DNA from: a bacterium
GTDB lineage: Bacteria; Chloroflexota; Dehalococcoidia; Tepidiformales; Tepidiformaceae
Direction of reading: 5' to 3'
DNA: 7,181 nucleotides
Assembly (NCBI GenBank): GCA_945861295.1
Contig: CAMAUF010000105.1
Coordinates: forward strand, 1-7,181
Shown here: positions 1 to 5,340 of the stretch, in pieces
How the letters are laid out: each line of letters opens with the position of its first letter
Position numbering within the stretch: position 1 is the first letter of the stretch
The notes under the pieces: generated by a model
What the model was told of the DNA's origin: nothing
Databases searched by the model: none
The model's input: only the letters and a program-made list of their open reading frames with translations
Position numbers and translations under genes: made by a program

Positions 1-247
1 TCGGTCGCCCAGTGGCGGCGAGAGCACCCACGGGCGACGCTGCGGGAGATCGAGGAGGCCGTTGATCGGCAGGTCAATGCGCTTCGTGCCCGGATGCTGC
101 AAGACGTGGCGATGGCGAGCGGTGCGGCCCAGTTTGCCCATGCGCCCGCCGCCAGTGAAGTCGACCTACGTGCCGTCGATCGTCAACGGCAAGCCCACTC
201 CCGCGCATCCCTGGAAGACCTATGTTCGCTCGCGTGCAAAATCATGA
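1..247 (+). pseudogene. Decayed ISKra4-like transposase remnant (internally deleted)
   Basis: The frame open from base 1 reads VAQWRREHPRATLREIEEAV, followed by a DRQVNALRARMLQDVAMAS stretch and AQFAHAP. From memory this matches the N-terminal region of ISKra4-type transposases (a W-R-x-x-H-P-x-A-T-x-x-E-I-E segment, then a basic helix with RARMLxD). The usual next part, a Cys-rich zinc-ribbon region and the long catalytic domain, is missing. Past about base 150 the neighbouring +1 frame becomes more protein-like (PSIVNGKPTPAHPWKTYVRS, stop at 245-247). A GKPT-x-x-HPW tail is common at transposase C-termini. I infer that a large internal deletion joined the start of the gene to its end and shifted the frame. 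The original start lies left of the window. The frame-1 reading itself continues to a stop at 340-342, but its later part looks like no known protein. No terminal inverted repeat was found by eye. Confidence 0.5.
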
Positions 248-584
248 GTCACACCCCGAAGCAGTTCGCCCATAGTCAAGCGTCCTTGGCCCTGCTAGGC
301 TGGAATGCGTATCCATACCAAGGCTACGACCGGGACGAGTAGCCGTCCGACCCAGAGAGTGCGCGCCAAGGCTGAAAGCGCGCCAGCAGGACGACGAAAA
401 CCACCCGCGAGCCTGCACCCGAACGGCCCTCGGCCTAGTAGGCGTGCACGGAAGCCCCCGTTACCGGGCGCCATGAGCCACGCCGGTTGGCGTGGGCAGT
501 CGGGTGGGACCACGAAGCGCGCCTTCGTCCCGATGTTTGGAGCACGACCGTCCAAATGAACGGCATCGGCGCCGTTTCTGGTAT
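248..584. other. Gene-poor stretch, nothing recognised
   Basis: This stretch lies between the transposase remnant and the four-helix-bundle gene. Short open frames exist on both strands, but none shows a domain, a ribosome binding site or a composition that suggests coding. No tRNA, hairpin terminator or clear promoter was seen. It may include the decayed right end of the insertion sequence. Confidence 0.4.
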
Positions 585-613
585 CGGAGTAGGGCGTGCC
601 GGAGTATCGGAGT
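585..613 (+). repeat. Short CGGAGT repeats at the start of the four-helix-bundle gene
   Basis: The decamer GTATCGGAGT occurs at 581-590 and again at 604-613, and CGGAGT occurs at 585-590, 600-605 and 608-613. The 14-mer at 600-613 is nearly the reverse complement (12 of 14 bases) of the ACTCCG-TC-ACTCCG units downstream of the gene. The left copy also supplies the Shine-Dalgarno-like GGAG (586-589) for the GTG start at 596, and the right copy encodes the first residues of the protein. Confidence 0.6.
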
Positions 614-1000
614 GGCGGGTTAGCCCAGAGCTACCGTGATCTGACTGTCTACCAGCAGGCGATTGACGCTGCGATGTCCATCTTCGAGCCGACCAAGACG
701 TTCCCGATCGAGGAGCGCTACTCGATGGTGAACCAAGTGCGGCGATCGTCGAGGTCTGTCTGCGCCAACATCGCCGAGGCGTGGCGCAAGCGCCGCTACC
801 GCGCCGCGTTCATCGCCAAACTCAACGACGCAGAATCTGAAGCGGCTGAAACGCAGGTCTGGCTCGAAGTCGCCACCCGCTGCGCCTACCTGCCCACCTC
901 CAGGAGCCTGACTCTCTCCGCTACGTACGATGGGATCCTCGCGCAGCTCGTGGCCATGATTGCGGGCGCCGACCGATGGGTCGTGAAGCCACCGCCGTGA
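596..1000 (+). CDS. Four-helix-bundle protein (23S rRNA intervening-sequence protein family)
   Basis: The 134-residue product follows the pattern of the four-helix-bundle/S23 family: SYRDLTVYQQAIDAAMSIFE, then FPIEERYSMVNQVRRSSRS, then ANIAEAWRKRRYRAAFIAKL, then a last helix with EAAETQVWLEVATRCAYL. The NIAEAWRKRRY signature is typical of one subgroup. Members were first found as ORFs inside 23S rRNA intervening sequences. They are now known mostly as free-standing genes of unsettled function, and they share a fold with Avd of diversity-generating retroelements. No rRNA or reverse transcriptase is visible here, so neither role can be assigned. GTG at 596 is chosen because an in-frame stop lies at 590-592, a GGAG lies 6 bases upstream, and the conserved domain starts about residue 12. 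Short repeats in inverted orientation bracket the gene. The protein is probably cytosolic, with no signal peptide or membrane segment. Confidence 0.85.
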   Translation: MPEYRSGGLAQSYRDLTVYQQAIDAAMSIFEPTKTFPIEERYSMVNQVRRSSRSVCANIAEAWRKRRYRAAFIAKLNDAESEAAETQVWLEVATRCAYLPTSRSLTLSATYDGILAQLVAMIAGADRWVVKPPP

Positions 1001-1001
1001 A

Positions 1002-1042
1002 CACTCCCGTCACTCCGTCACTCCGTCACTCCGTCACCCCGA
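1002..1042 (+). repeat. 8-bp-period tandem repeat CACTCCGT in the thrS leader
   Basis: There are three perfect copies of CACTCCGT (1011-1018, 1019-1026, 1027-1034). They are flanked by an imperfect 9-base copy on the left (1002-1010) and a degenerate CACCCCGA on the right (1035-1042). The array begins one base after the stop of the four-helix-bundle gene and ends 20 bases before thrS. Read on the other strand, the units are ACGGAGTG, related to the CGGAGT units at the other end of that gene. Confidence 0.85.
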
Positions 1043-1046
1043 CACT

Positions 1047-1053
1047 GGAAAGG
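1047..1053 (+). promoter_or_regulatory. Ribosome binding site of thrS
   Basis: GGAAAGG ends 9 bases before the ATG at 1063. It supports this ATG as the true start, and so supports a ThrRS that really lacks the N-terminal TGS domain. Confidence 0.6.
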
Positions 1054-1062
1054 TAACCGAAA

Positions 1063-2847
1063 ATGTCCGACATCAACGAACCCCGCCTCGATCTCAAGTC
1101 ATTGCCGAAGGAAGAACGGCTCAACCGGATGCGGCACAGCGCCGCGCACGTCCTCGCCGAAGCGATGGTGGAACTCATGCCCGAAGCCGAGCTCGGCATC
1201 GGCCCGCCGATCGAGACGGGCTTCTACTACGACTTCCGCCTGCCGCGTCCCCTCACGAACGAGGATCTCGTCTGGCTGGACAAGCGGATGAACCAGTCCC
1301 GCAAGGGCAAGCACCGCTTCCAGATGGCCGCCATTTCGCGGGCGGAAGCCGAGGAGCGTTGGGCGAAGCAGCCCTTCAAGCTCGACCTCCTTAAGGACAT
1401 CCCCGACGACGGCATCACGCAGTGCACACACGCCGCCTTCACGGACCTCTGCCGCGGCGGCCACGTCAACCACACGGCCGAGATCGGCGCCTTCAAGCTG
1501 ATGTCGATCGCCGGCGCCTACTGGCGTGGCAGCGAGAAGAACCCGATGCTTCAGCGCGTCTACGGCGTGCTGTTCGAGACGGCCGAGGAACTCGCCGCCC
1601 ACGAGCAGCAGATTGAAGACGCGCGCCGACGCGATCACCGCAAGATCGGCCGCGACCTCGACCTCTTCGCCCTGGTCGACGAGATCGGGCCAGGCCATGT
1701 CATTTGGCTGCCGGCCGGAGCGACCATTCGCCGGGAGCTCCAACGTTGGATCGAGGACCTCGAAATCGACCGCGGCTACCAGCATGTGATCACGCCCGTC
1801 GTCGCCAAGCGCGAGCTCTACGTCCAATCGGGTCACTGGGACCATTACCGCGAGGCGATGTACCCCGTCATGGAGCGGGAAGGCGAAGAGTACGTGCTGC
1901 GGCCGATGAACTGCCCGTCGCACATCAAGGTCTTCCAGAACGACCAACACTCCTACCGCGAACTGCCGTTGCGGATCGCCGAACTCGGCAACATGCACCG
2001 GTGGGAGAAGTCGGGCCAGGTTTCGGGTATGAGCCGCGTCCGAATAATGACGCTGAACGACGCCCACATCTTCTGCGCCGATATCGCCCAAGTGGAATCG
2101 GAGGTCGAAGGCGTGCTTCGCCTCATGGAAGAGGTCTACGGCATCCTCGGCTTGAAGGACTACCGCTACCGGCTCTCCCTGGGCGACCCGGACGACACGG
2201 AGAAGTACGTCGACAACCCGCCGATGTGGGAAGCGGGCGAAACGCTGCTTCGGGACGTCCTGCAGCGCGTTGGTCTCGAATTCTACGAAGCCAAGGGCGA
2301 AGCGGCATTCTATGGCCCGAAGATCGACGTGGAGTTCAAGACGGCCTCAGGCAAGGAAGAGACGCTTGTGACGGTGCAGGTCGATTTCCACCTGCCGGCC
2401 CAATTCGGGCTGGAATATATCGCCGAAGACGGCGCGCGGGCGCGGCCGATCATCGTCCATCGCGGCGTCATCTCGACGATGGAGCGGATGGTCGCGCTGC
2501 TGATCGAGGAGTACGAGGGCGCCTTCCCGCTCTGGCTTTCGCCAACCCAGGTCGTCGTCGTCCCCATCGCTGACCGCCACATCCCCTATGCCGAGGAGGT
2601 GGCGGCGGCCCTCAAAGCCCACCGGCTCCGCGTCGACGTCGATGCCCGCGGAGAGCGCATGAACGCCAAGATCCGGGACGCGCAGCTCCGTAAGGTGCCT
2701 TACGTCCTCGTCGTCGGCGACCGCGAGGCAGAGACGCAGGCCGCCGCCGTGCGCGCCCGCGGGGGCAAGGATTTGGGCGCTATGCCCGTCGCCGATATCG
2801 TCGCCATGCTGCGCGAGGAACGAGACACCAAAGCCCTCGGACGCTGA
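1063..2847 (+). CDS. thrS: Threonine--tRNA ligase, form lacking the TGS domain
   Basis: This cytosolic class II aminoacyl-tRNA synthetase charges tRNA-Thr with threonine using ATP and clears mischarged Ser-tRNA-Thr. The 594-residue protein starts almost directly in the editing domain, whose metal-type motif is complete: HSAAH (His25, His29) with CRGGH (Cys130, His134). The catalytic core follows from about residue 200. Its zinc ligands are visible as Cys284 (in MNCPSH), His335 (in NDAHIFC) and His466 (in IIVHRG), with spacings of 51 and 131 residues compared with 51 and 126 in the E. coli enzyme (Cys334, His385, His511). Motif 2 reads HRWEKSGQVSGMSRVRIMTL and motif 3 GVISTMERM. The anticodon-binding domain (from VVVVPIADRHIPYAEEVAAA) covers the last 100 residues or so. 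E. coli ThrRS has 642 residues; the difference is the missing roughly 60-residue TGS domain. The reading frame is intact. No infC follows, unlike the common thrS-infC order, and no T-box leader was seen. Confidence 0.97.
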   Translation: MSDINEPRLDLKSLPKEERLNRMRHSAAHVLAEAMVELMPEAELGIGPPIETGFYYDFRLPRPLTNEDLVWLDKRMNQSRKGKHRFQMAAISRAEAEERWAKQPFKLDLLKDIPDDGITQCTHAAFTDLCRGGHVNHTAEIGAFKLMSIAGAYWRGSEKNPMLQRVYGVLFETAEELAAHEQQIEDARRRDHRKIGRDLDLFALVDEIGPGHVIWLPAGATIRRELQRWIEDLEIDRGYQHVITPVVAKRELYVQSGHWDHYREAMYPVMEREGEEYVLRPMNCPSHIKVFQNDQHSYRELPLRIAELGNMHRWEKSGQVSGMSRVRIMTLNDAHIFCADIAQVESEVEGVLRLMEEVYGILGLKDYRYRLSLGDPDDTEKYVDNPPMWEAGETLLRDVLQRVGLEFYEAKGEAAFYGPKIDVEFKTASGKEETLVTVQVDFHLPAQFGLEYIAEDGARARPIIVHRGVISTMERMVALLIEEYEGAFPLWLSPTQVVVVPIADRHIPYAEEVAAALKAHRLRVDVDARGERMNAKIRDAQLRKVPYVLVVGDREAETQAAAVRARGGKDLGAMPVADIVAMLREERDTKALGR

Positions 2848-2887
2848 CCGTCCCAGCCAATTCTTTCCTCATGGCGGCGCCACCACT

Positions 2888-2930
2888 CAAAGGGGCTCCT
2901 GCCCCGATGGGGAGAGGGTAGGGTGAGAGG
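2888..2930. repeat. Dispersed-repeat-like sequence downstream of thrS
   Basis: The stretch contains two overlapping small hairpins that share one arm: GGGGC-TCCT-GCCCC (2892-2905) and CCCC-GAT-GGGG (2902-2912). It then runs GAGAGGGTAGGGTGAGAG. The complementary strand (CTCTCACCCTACCCTCTCCCC) resembles the CTCACCCT...CCTCTCCC dispersed intergenic repeats common in many GC-rich genomes. The resemblance is from memory, and the copy number in this genome cannot be seen from one window. It could also weaken transcription leaving thrS, but there is no T-run typical of an intrinsic terminator. Confidence 0.45.
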
Positions 2931-2964
2931 CCCCGCCGCGCCGAACCGGGCTGCGCCGCCCGGC

Positions 2965-2990
2965 GGGCGCGTCCGGCTTGCCGGGCGCCC
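2965..2990 (+). other. Strong GC-rich stem-loop upstream of the cupredoxin gene
   Basis: GGGCGC (2965-2970) pairs perfectly with GCGCCC (2985-2990). Inside it, after a bulged GT, CCGG (2973-2976) pairs with CCGG (2981-2984) around a CTTG loop. That makes a 10-bp all-GC stem. It lies 40 bases before the cupredoxin start and may act as an mRNA structure, a terminator without a U-tract, or part of a REP-like element. The surroundings (2930-3010) are almost pure G and C. Confidence 0.55.
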
Positions 2991-3030
2991 CCTCTCGGCA
3001 GGCGGCGCGCCGTCGATAGTATCTCAAGAG

Positions 3031-3480
3031 ATGACAAATCCCGCGCCGGCCAACTGGGGGAAGATCCGCGCGACCTTGGCCTGGCTCGCTGCCGCCGTCA
3101 CCGTCGCCGCGGTTCAGGCGTGCGGCGGGTCCACCAGCGACCAGCGCGCCTCGACTACGAGCGTCACCGTTGTCGCCTCCGACTACGGCTTCGAACTCTC
3201 GGCCGTACGACTCGCCGCCGGACGACCGATCGACCTCCTCTTTGTGAACAACGGGAACGACATCCACGAGTTGGCCTACGTCCGCGTGGCAGGCGATGGG
3301 CGCCTCTCCATTCCCCAGTTCGCTTCTCTGGCGATGCAGCCGGGGGAAAGCACCTCGACCCAGCTCACGCTTGACCCCGGCAAGTACCGCTTCGTCTGCC
3401 TGCTCACGGGAGAACTGGATGGCCGCCCGGTCTCGCACCTTCCGCTCGGGATGAAGCGGGACTTCGAGGTCGGCGGATGA
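3031..3480 (+). CDS. Cupredoxin-like lipoprotein, putative copper-binding
   Basis: The 149-residue product starts with a lipoprotein signal: Lys/Arg near residues 11-13, a hydrophobic stretch at about 14-28, and a lipobox VQAC with Cys31. A Gly/Ser/Thr linker follows, so the protein should sit on the outer face of the cytoplasmic membrane. The rest is a small beta-rich domain of the plastocyanin/azurin type. All four candidate type-1 copper ligands are present: His79 in NNGNDIHEL, Cys123 in KYRFVC, His136 and Met141 in SHLPLGM. The Cys-to-His loop has 12 residues between the ligands, longer than the usual 2-6. The frame stays open upstream to 2923, but ATG 3031 places the signal peptide at the N-terminus; the upstream part is Pro/Arg-rich repeat DNA. 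The ribosome binding site is weak (AAGAG abuts the ATG). The stop overlaps the next gene's start as ATGA, suggesting translational coupling to the diguanylate cyclase. It could be an electron carrier or a copper sensor. Confidence 0.8.
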   Translation: MTNPAPANWGKIRATLAWLAAAVTVAAVQACGGSTSDQRASTTSVTVVASDYGFELSAVRLAAGRPIDLLFVNNGNDIHELAYVRVAGDGRLSIPQFASLAMQPGESTSTQLTLDPGKYRFVCLLTGELDGRPVSHLPLGMKRDFEVGG

Positions 3481-3821
3481 AGCGCCTCTTGCGAGGTCAC
3501 CCGGTTGCCTTCCAGGTCGCGACCGTCGCGTTAACGGCCATCGTCCTAACAGCCGTGGGCGTCGGCGCCCTGATGGTCGTCCGCCGGTCGGCTGACTCCG
3601 CCGCTCAGCGGTCGAATGCCGCCTTGCTGAGCGCGCAGCTTTCGGAGGACGCGCTCCAAGCCGTGGCGCAAATCGAGCACATTATCGCGACCGGTCAAGC
3701 AAGCACGGCCGCTTCCGGCGAACCGTCCGATGCCAGGCCCGCTCCACCGCCGGGGCCACTTGAGGGAGGCGCGAGACCCCAGGGGCCAGGCCTCCTGGCG
3801 TGCCGGATCGCGCGGCGCTGA
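3477..3821 (+). CDS. N-terminal fragment of the cyclase: membrane anchor and start of the sensor region
   Basis: Fragment 1 starts MKRLLRGHPVAFQ and is followed by a hydrophobic segment (residues 10-34) ending in VVRRS. This suggests a signal anchor with the following region outside the cytoplasm. The helical part LSEDALQAVAQIEHIIATG is normal protein. From about residue 80 the frame turns Pro/Gly/Arg-rich (SDARPAPPPGPLEGGARP) and ends at 3819-3821, consistent with having left the true frame near or after 3764. It is unlikely to be functional alone. Confidence 0.6.
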   Translation: MKRLLRGHPVAFQVATVALTAIVLTAVGVGALMVVRRSADSAAQRSNAALLSAQLSEDALQAVAQIEHIIATGQASTAASGEPSDARPAPPPGPLEGGARPQGPGLLACRIARR

Positions 3822-4657
3822 GCGAGGACGCCCTCGCCGTCGCTGAACTCTTCGACGCCGCACACGAGCGCGCCTTGCAGCTTCACGGCCTCGTCGGCAC
3901 AGAAAAGACGCTGGAGCTGTTCGGCGCGACGGCCCATGCCGGGCTTGGGCTTGAGCGGTACCTCCAACGGCCTTCCGAACCGGGGCTTCGCGGCCTCGTC
4001 GCGCGGCTCGAATACTTTCGGGTGCTCGCCCGCGAAGTCGGCCGCCAACTCGCGCTTGATGCGCAGTCCGACAATGCCTTTCTCCGGACGACCGTCTCCC
4101 GCGCTAGCCTGCTCCTCCTCGCGGCCGTGACGATCGGTCTCGGGCTCATCGGCGCGACAACCTGGACCGTCAGCCGCCGGCTCTCCCAGGCGCTGGCCCA
4201 GTCCGTGGCGGAGGGCCAAGCGCTCTCGCGGAGCAACGGCGAGAGCGAGCGCCGCAACACGCAGCTCCAAACCTTGCACCAGATCGTGTCCCAAGTGACC
4301 GAGTCGCTGAGCCTCCGTTACGTCGTGGCGACGGCTGTCCGCGAGGCGCGCCGGCTCGTCCAAGCCGATGCCGTCGAGCTTCGGCTGCTGACGGATGGCC
4401 GGCTGGAGCTGGCCGGCGCGGAAGGTCTGCCTCTTGAGGCCGGGCCGCGCGGACTCGGCCCCGGCCAAGGGCTTGCTGGCCTGGCGGCGAACGAGTCGCG
4501 CAGCGTCCGGCTGGAAGAAATCGGTCCCCAACCAGAGCGCCGAACTCGATCGGTTTCCCGACGCGCGGTCGGGCGTCGCGGTGCCCCTGATCGTCGGCGC
4601 CCGCGTGGTTGGGACGCTCTCTTGCTGGTCGAACCTGACTGGAGCCTTCGCCGATGA
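3800..4657 (+). CDS. Middle fragment of the cyclase: sensor region, second membrane segment, first half of GAF
   Basis: Fragment 2 is open from 3764; GTG 3800 is only its first formal start. It holds a helical extracytoplasmic region (LSEDALAVAELFDAAHERAL to RLEYFRVLAREVGRQLALDA). A membrane segment ASLLLLAAVTIGLGLIGATT follows, then a charged coiled coil (AEGQALSRSNGESERRNTQL) and the first half of a GAF domain (ESLSLRYVVATAVREARRLV to NESRSVRLEEIG). After EEIGP at about 4526 the frame becomes Arg-rich and stops at 4655-4657. The GAF domain continues in the next frame. Two membrane segments around a helical outer region are typical of membrane-bound sensor cyclases. Confidence 0.6.
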   Translation: MPDRAALSEDALAVAELFDAAHERALQLHGLVGTEKTLELFGATAHAGLGLERYLQRPSEPGLRGLVARLEYFRVLAREVGRQLALDAQSDNAFLRTTVSRASLLLLAAVTIGLGLIGATTWTVSRRLSQALAQSVAEGQALSRSNGESERRNTQLQTLHQIVSQVTESLSLRYVVATAVREARRLVQADAVELRLLTDGRLELAGAEGLPLEAGPRGLGPGQGLAGLAANESRSVRLEEIGPQPERRTRSVSRRAVGRRGAPDRRRPRGWDALLLVEPDWSLRR

Positions 4658-4760
4658 CGACCTCAAGATCCTCGAAATGATGGCTTCCCAGGTGGCAACC
4701 GCCGTGGTGGCGGCGAGCGCCACGAGACGACCCGCCACGAGGCCCATCACGACCCCTTGA
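4395..4760 (+). CDS. Fragment of the cyclase: second half of the GAF domain
   Basis: Only the part after about 4530 is genuine. SAELDRFPDARSGVAVPLIV, then GARVVGTLSCWSNLTGAFAD and DDLKILEMMASQVATAVVAA, form the typical C-terminal half of a GAF domain (conserved V-P-L-x-x-x-x-x-V-x-G-x-L strand and the final long helix). The reading before that point is an out-of-frame shadow of fragment 2. After VVAASA the frame leaves the gene again, and it stops at 4758-4760, overlapping the TTG start of the GGDEF fragment. Confidence 0.5.
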   Translation: MAGWSWPARKVCLLRPGRADSAPAKGLLAWRRTSRAASGWKKSVPNQSAELDRFPDARSGVAVPLIVGARVVGTLSCWSNLTGAFADDDLKILEMMASQVATAVVAASATRRPATRPITTP

Positions 4761-5254
4761 CCGGCCTCCCCAACCGGCGTCGGCTCAACCTCGACCTCGT
4801 GGAGCGCATCGGTCCCGCCATCCGCGCGGGGACGCCCTACGCGCTGGCGATGGTAGACATCGACCACTTCAAGCGATTCAACGACGACTACGGTCACAAA
4901 GTCGGCGACATCACGCTCCAACGCGTGGCGGCGCTGCTGACGGGGGCGCTGCGCGCCGAGGACGCCGTCTACCGCTACGGCGGCGAGGAGTTCACGCTCG
5001 CCGTCGCCGCCGCCGATCCGGCGACAGCGTCGCGGCTCCTCGAACGCATCCGCGCCGCCGTGGCCGAAGCGCCGCAGGTGGACGCGGACGGCCGCCCCGT
5101 CCCAGCCGTCACCGTCTCGATTGGCGCGGCCCTTGCCCCACGCAACAGCGTCGACGTCGATGCGCTCTTGGAACTCGCCGACAAAGCGCTGTACGAAGCC
5201 AAGGGCACGGGCCGCAACCGCGTCTACACAAGCCATCTGCGCTTGGTCGGCTGA
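4757..5254 (+). CDS. GGDEF-domain fragment of the diguanylate cyclase
   Basis: Fragment 4 is open upstream to RHETTRHEAHHDPLTGLPNR, the canonical entry to a GGDEF domain, so the TTG at 4757 lies inside the domain and is not a natural start. The catalytic features are complete. MVDIDHFKRFNDDYGHKVGD supplies the metal- and GTP-binding residues. The active-site loop is RYGGEEF, a normal variant of GGDEF. An RxxD inhibitory site (RAED) stands five residues before GGEEF, so feedback binding of c-di-GMP is expected. The domain ends with VTVSIGAAL and ADKALYEAKGTGRNRV, as usual. This domain itself carries no frame damage. Confidence 0.75.
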   Translation: MTGLPNRRRLNLDLVERIGPAIRAGTPYALAMVDIDHFKRFNDDYGHKVGDITLQRVAALLTGALRAEDAVYRYGGEEFTLAVAAADPATASRLLERIRAAVAEAPQVDADGRPVPAVTVSIGAALAPRNSVDVDALLELADKALYEAKGTGRNRVYTSHLRLVG

Positions 5255-5340
5255 GTGTCGGGCTCGCCTTGCCTGGGTCATCGATTTGGCGCCCTGTTCG
5301 CTGTCTGTCGTATCCACTCGCGAAGGCCGACGTTAGGAGC

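Larger units (their letters stand above)
3477..5254 (+). pseudogene. Membrane-anchored GAF-GGDEF diguanylate cyclase, broken by three frameshifts
   Basis: Four overlapping open frames together spell one protein of about 590 residues. In order it has an N-terminal membrane segment (3504-3575), an extracytoplasmic region, a second membrane segment (about 4105-4170), a short coiled coil, a GAF domain (about 4300-4710) and a GGDEF domain (about 4750-5235). The GGDEF domain would make the second messenger c-di-GMP from two GTP at the inner membrane surface. The frame changes lie at 3764-3818 (one base lost), about 4526-4529 (one extra C in a CCCC run) and about 4711-4722 (one base lost). Each is repaired by a single base, so the damage is recent or is sequencing/assembly error. 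The ATG overlaps the stop of the cupredoxin gene, pointing to a joint sensor function. Neighbouring genes are intact. If the indels are real, c-di-GMP production is probably lost unless the GGDEF fragment is translated alone. Confidence 0.8.

Noticed and set aside
596..1000. Avd accessory protein of a diversity-generating retroelement
   Set aside because: The fold is shared, but there is no reverse transcriptase, template repeat or variable target gene in the window.
1002..1042. CRISPR array
   Set aside because: The units are 8 bases in direct tandem with no spacers and no cas gene nearby.
1099..2091. 330-codon open frame on the minus strand inside thrS
   Set aside because: It is a shadow of a strongly conserved gene; the product has no domain signature.
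2892..2912. Intrinsic terminator for thrS
   Set aside because: The hairpins are short and no T-run follows, so a terminator call is not supported.
2923..3030. Upstream extension of the cupredoxin gene to GTG 2923
   Set aside because: It would put 36 Pro/Arg/Gly-rich residues before the lipoprotein signal peptide, and the DNA is repeat and stem-loop sequence.
3695..5317. Long 540-codon open frame on the minus strand
   Set aside because: It is antisense to the cyclase, whose GAF and GGDEF domains are clear. The minus product is Arg/Ala/Gly-rich without recognisable motifs. GC-rich DNA often leaves the complementary strand open.
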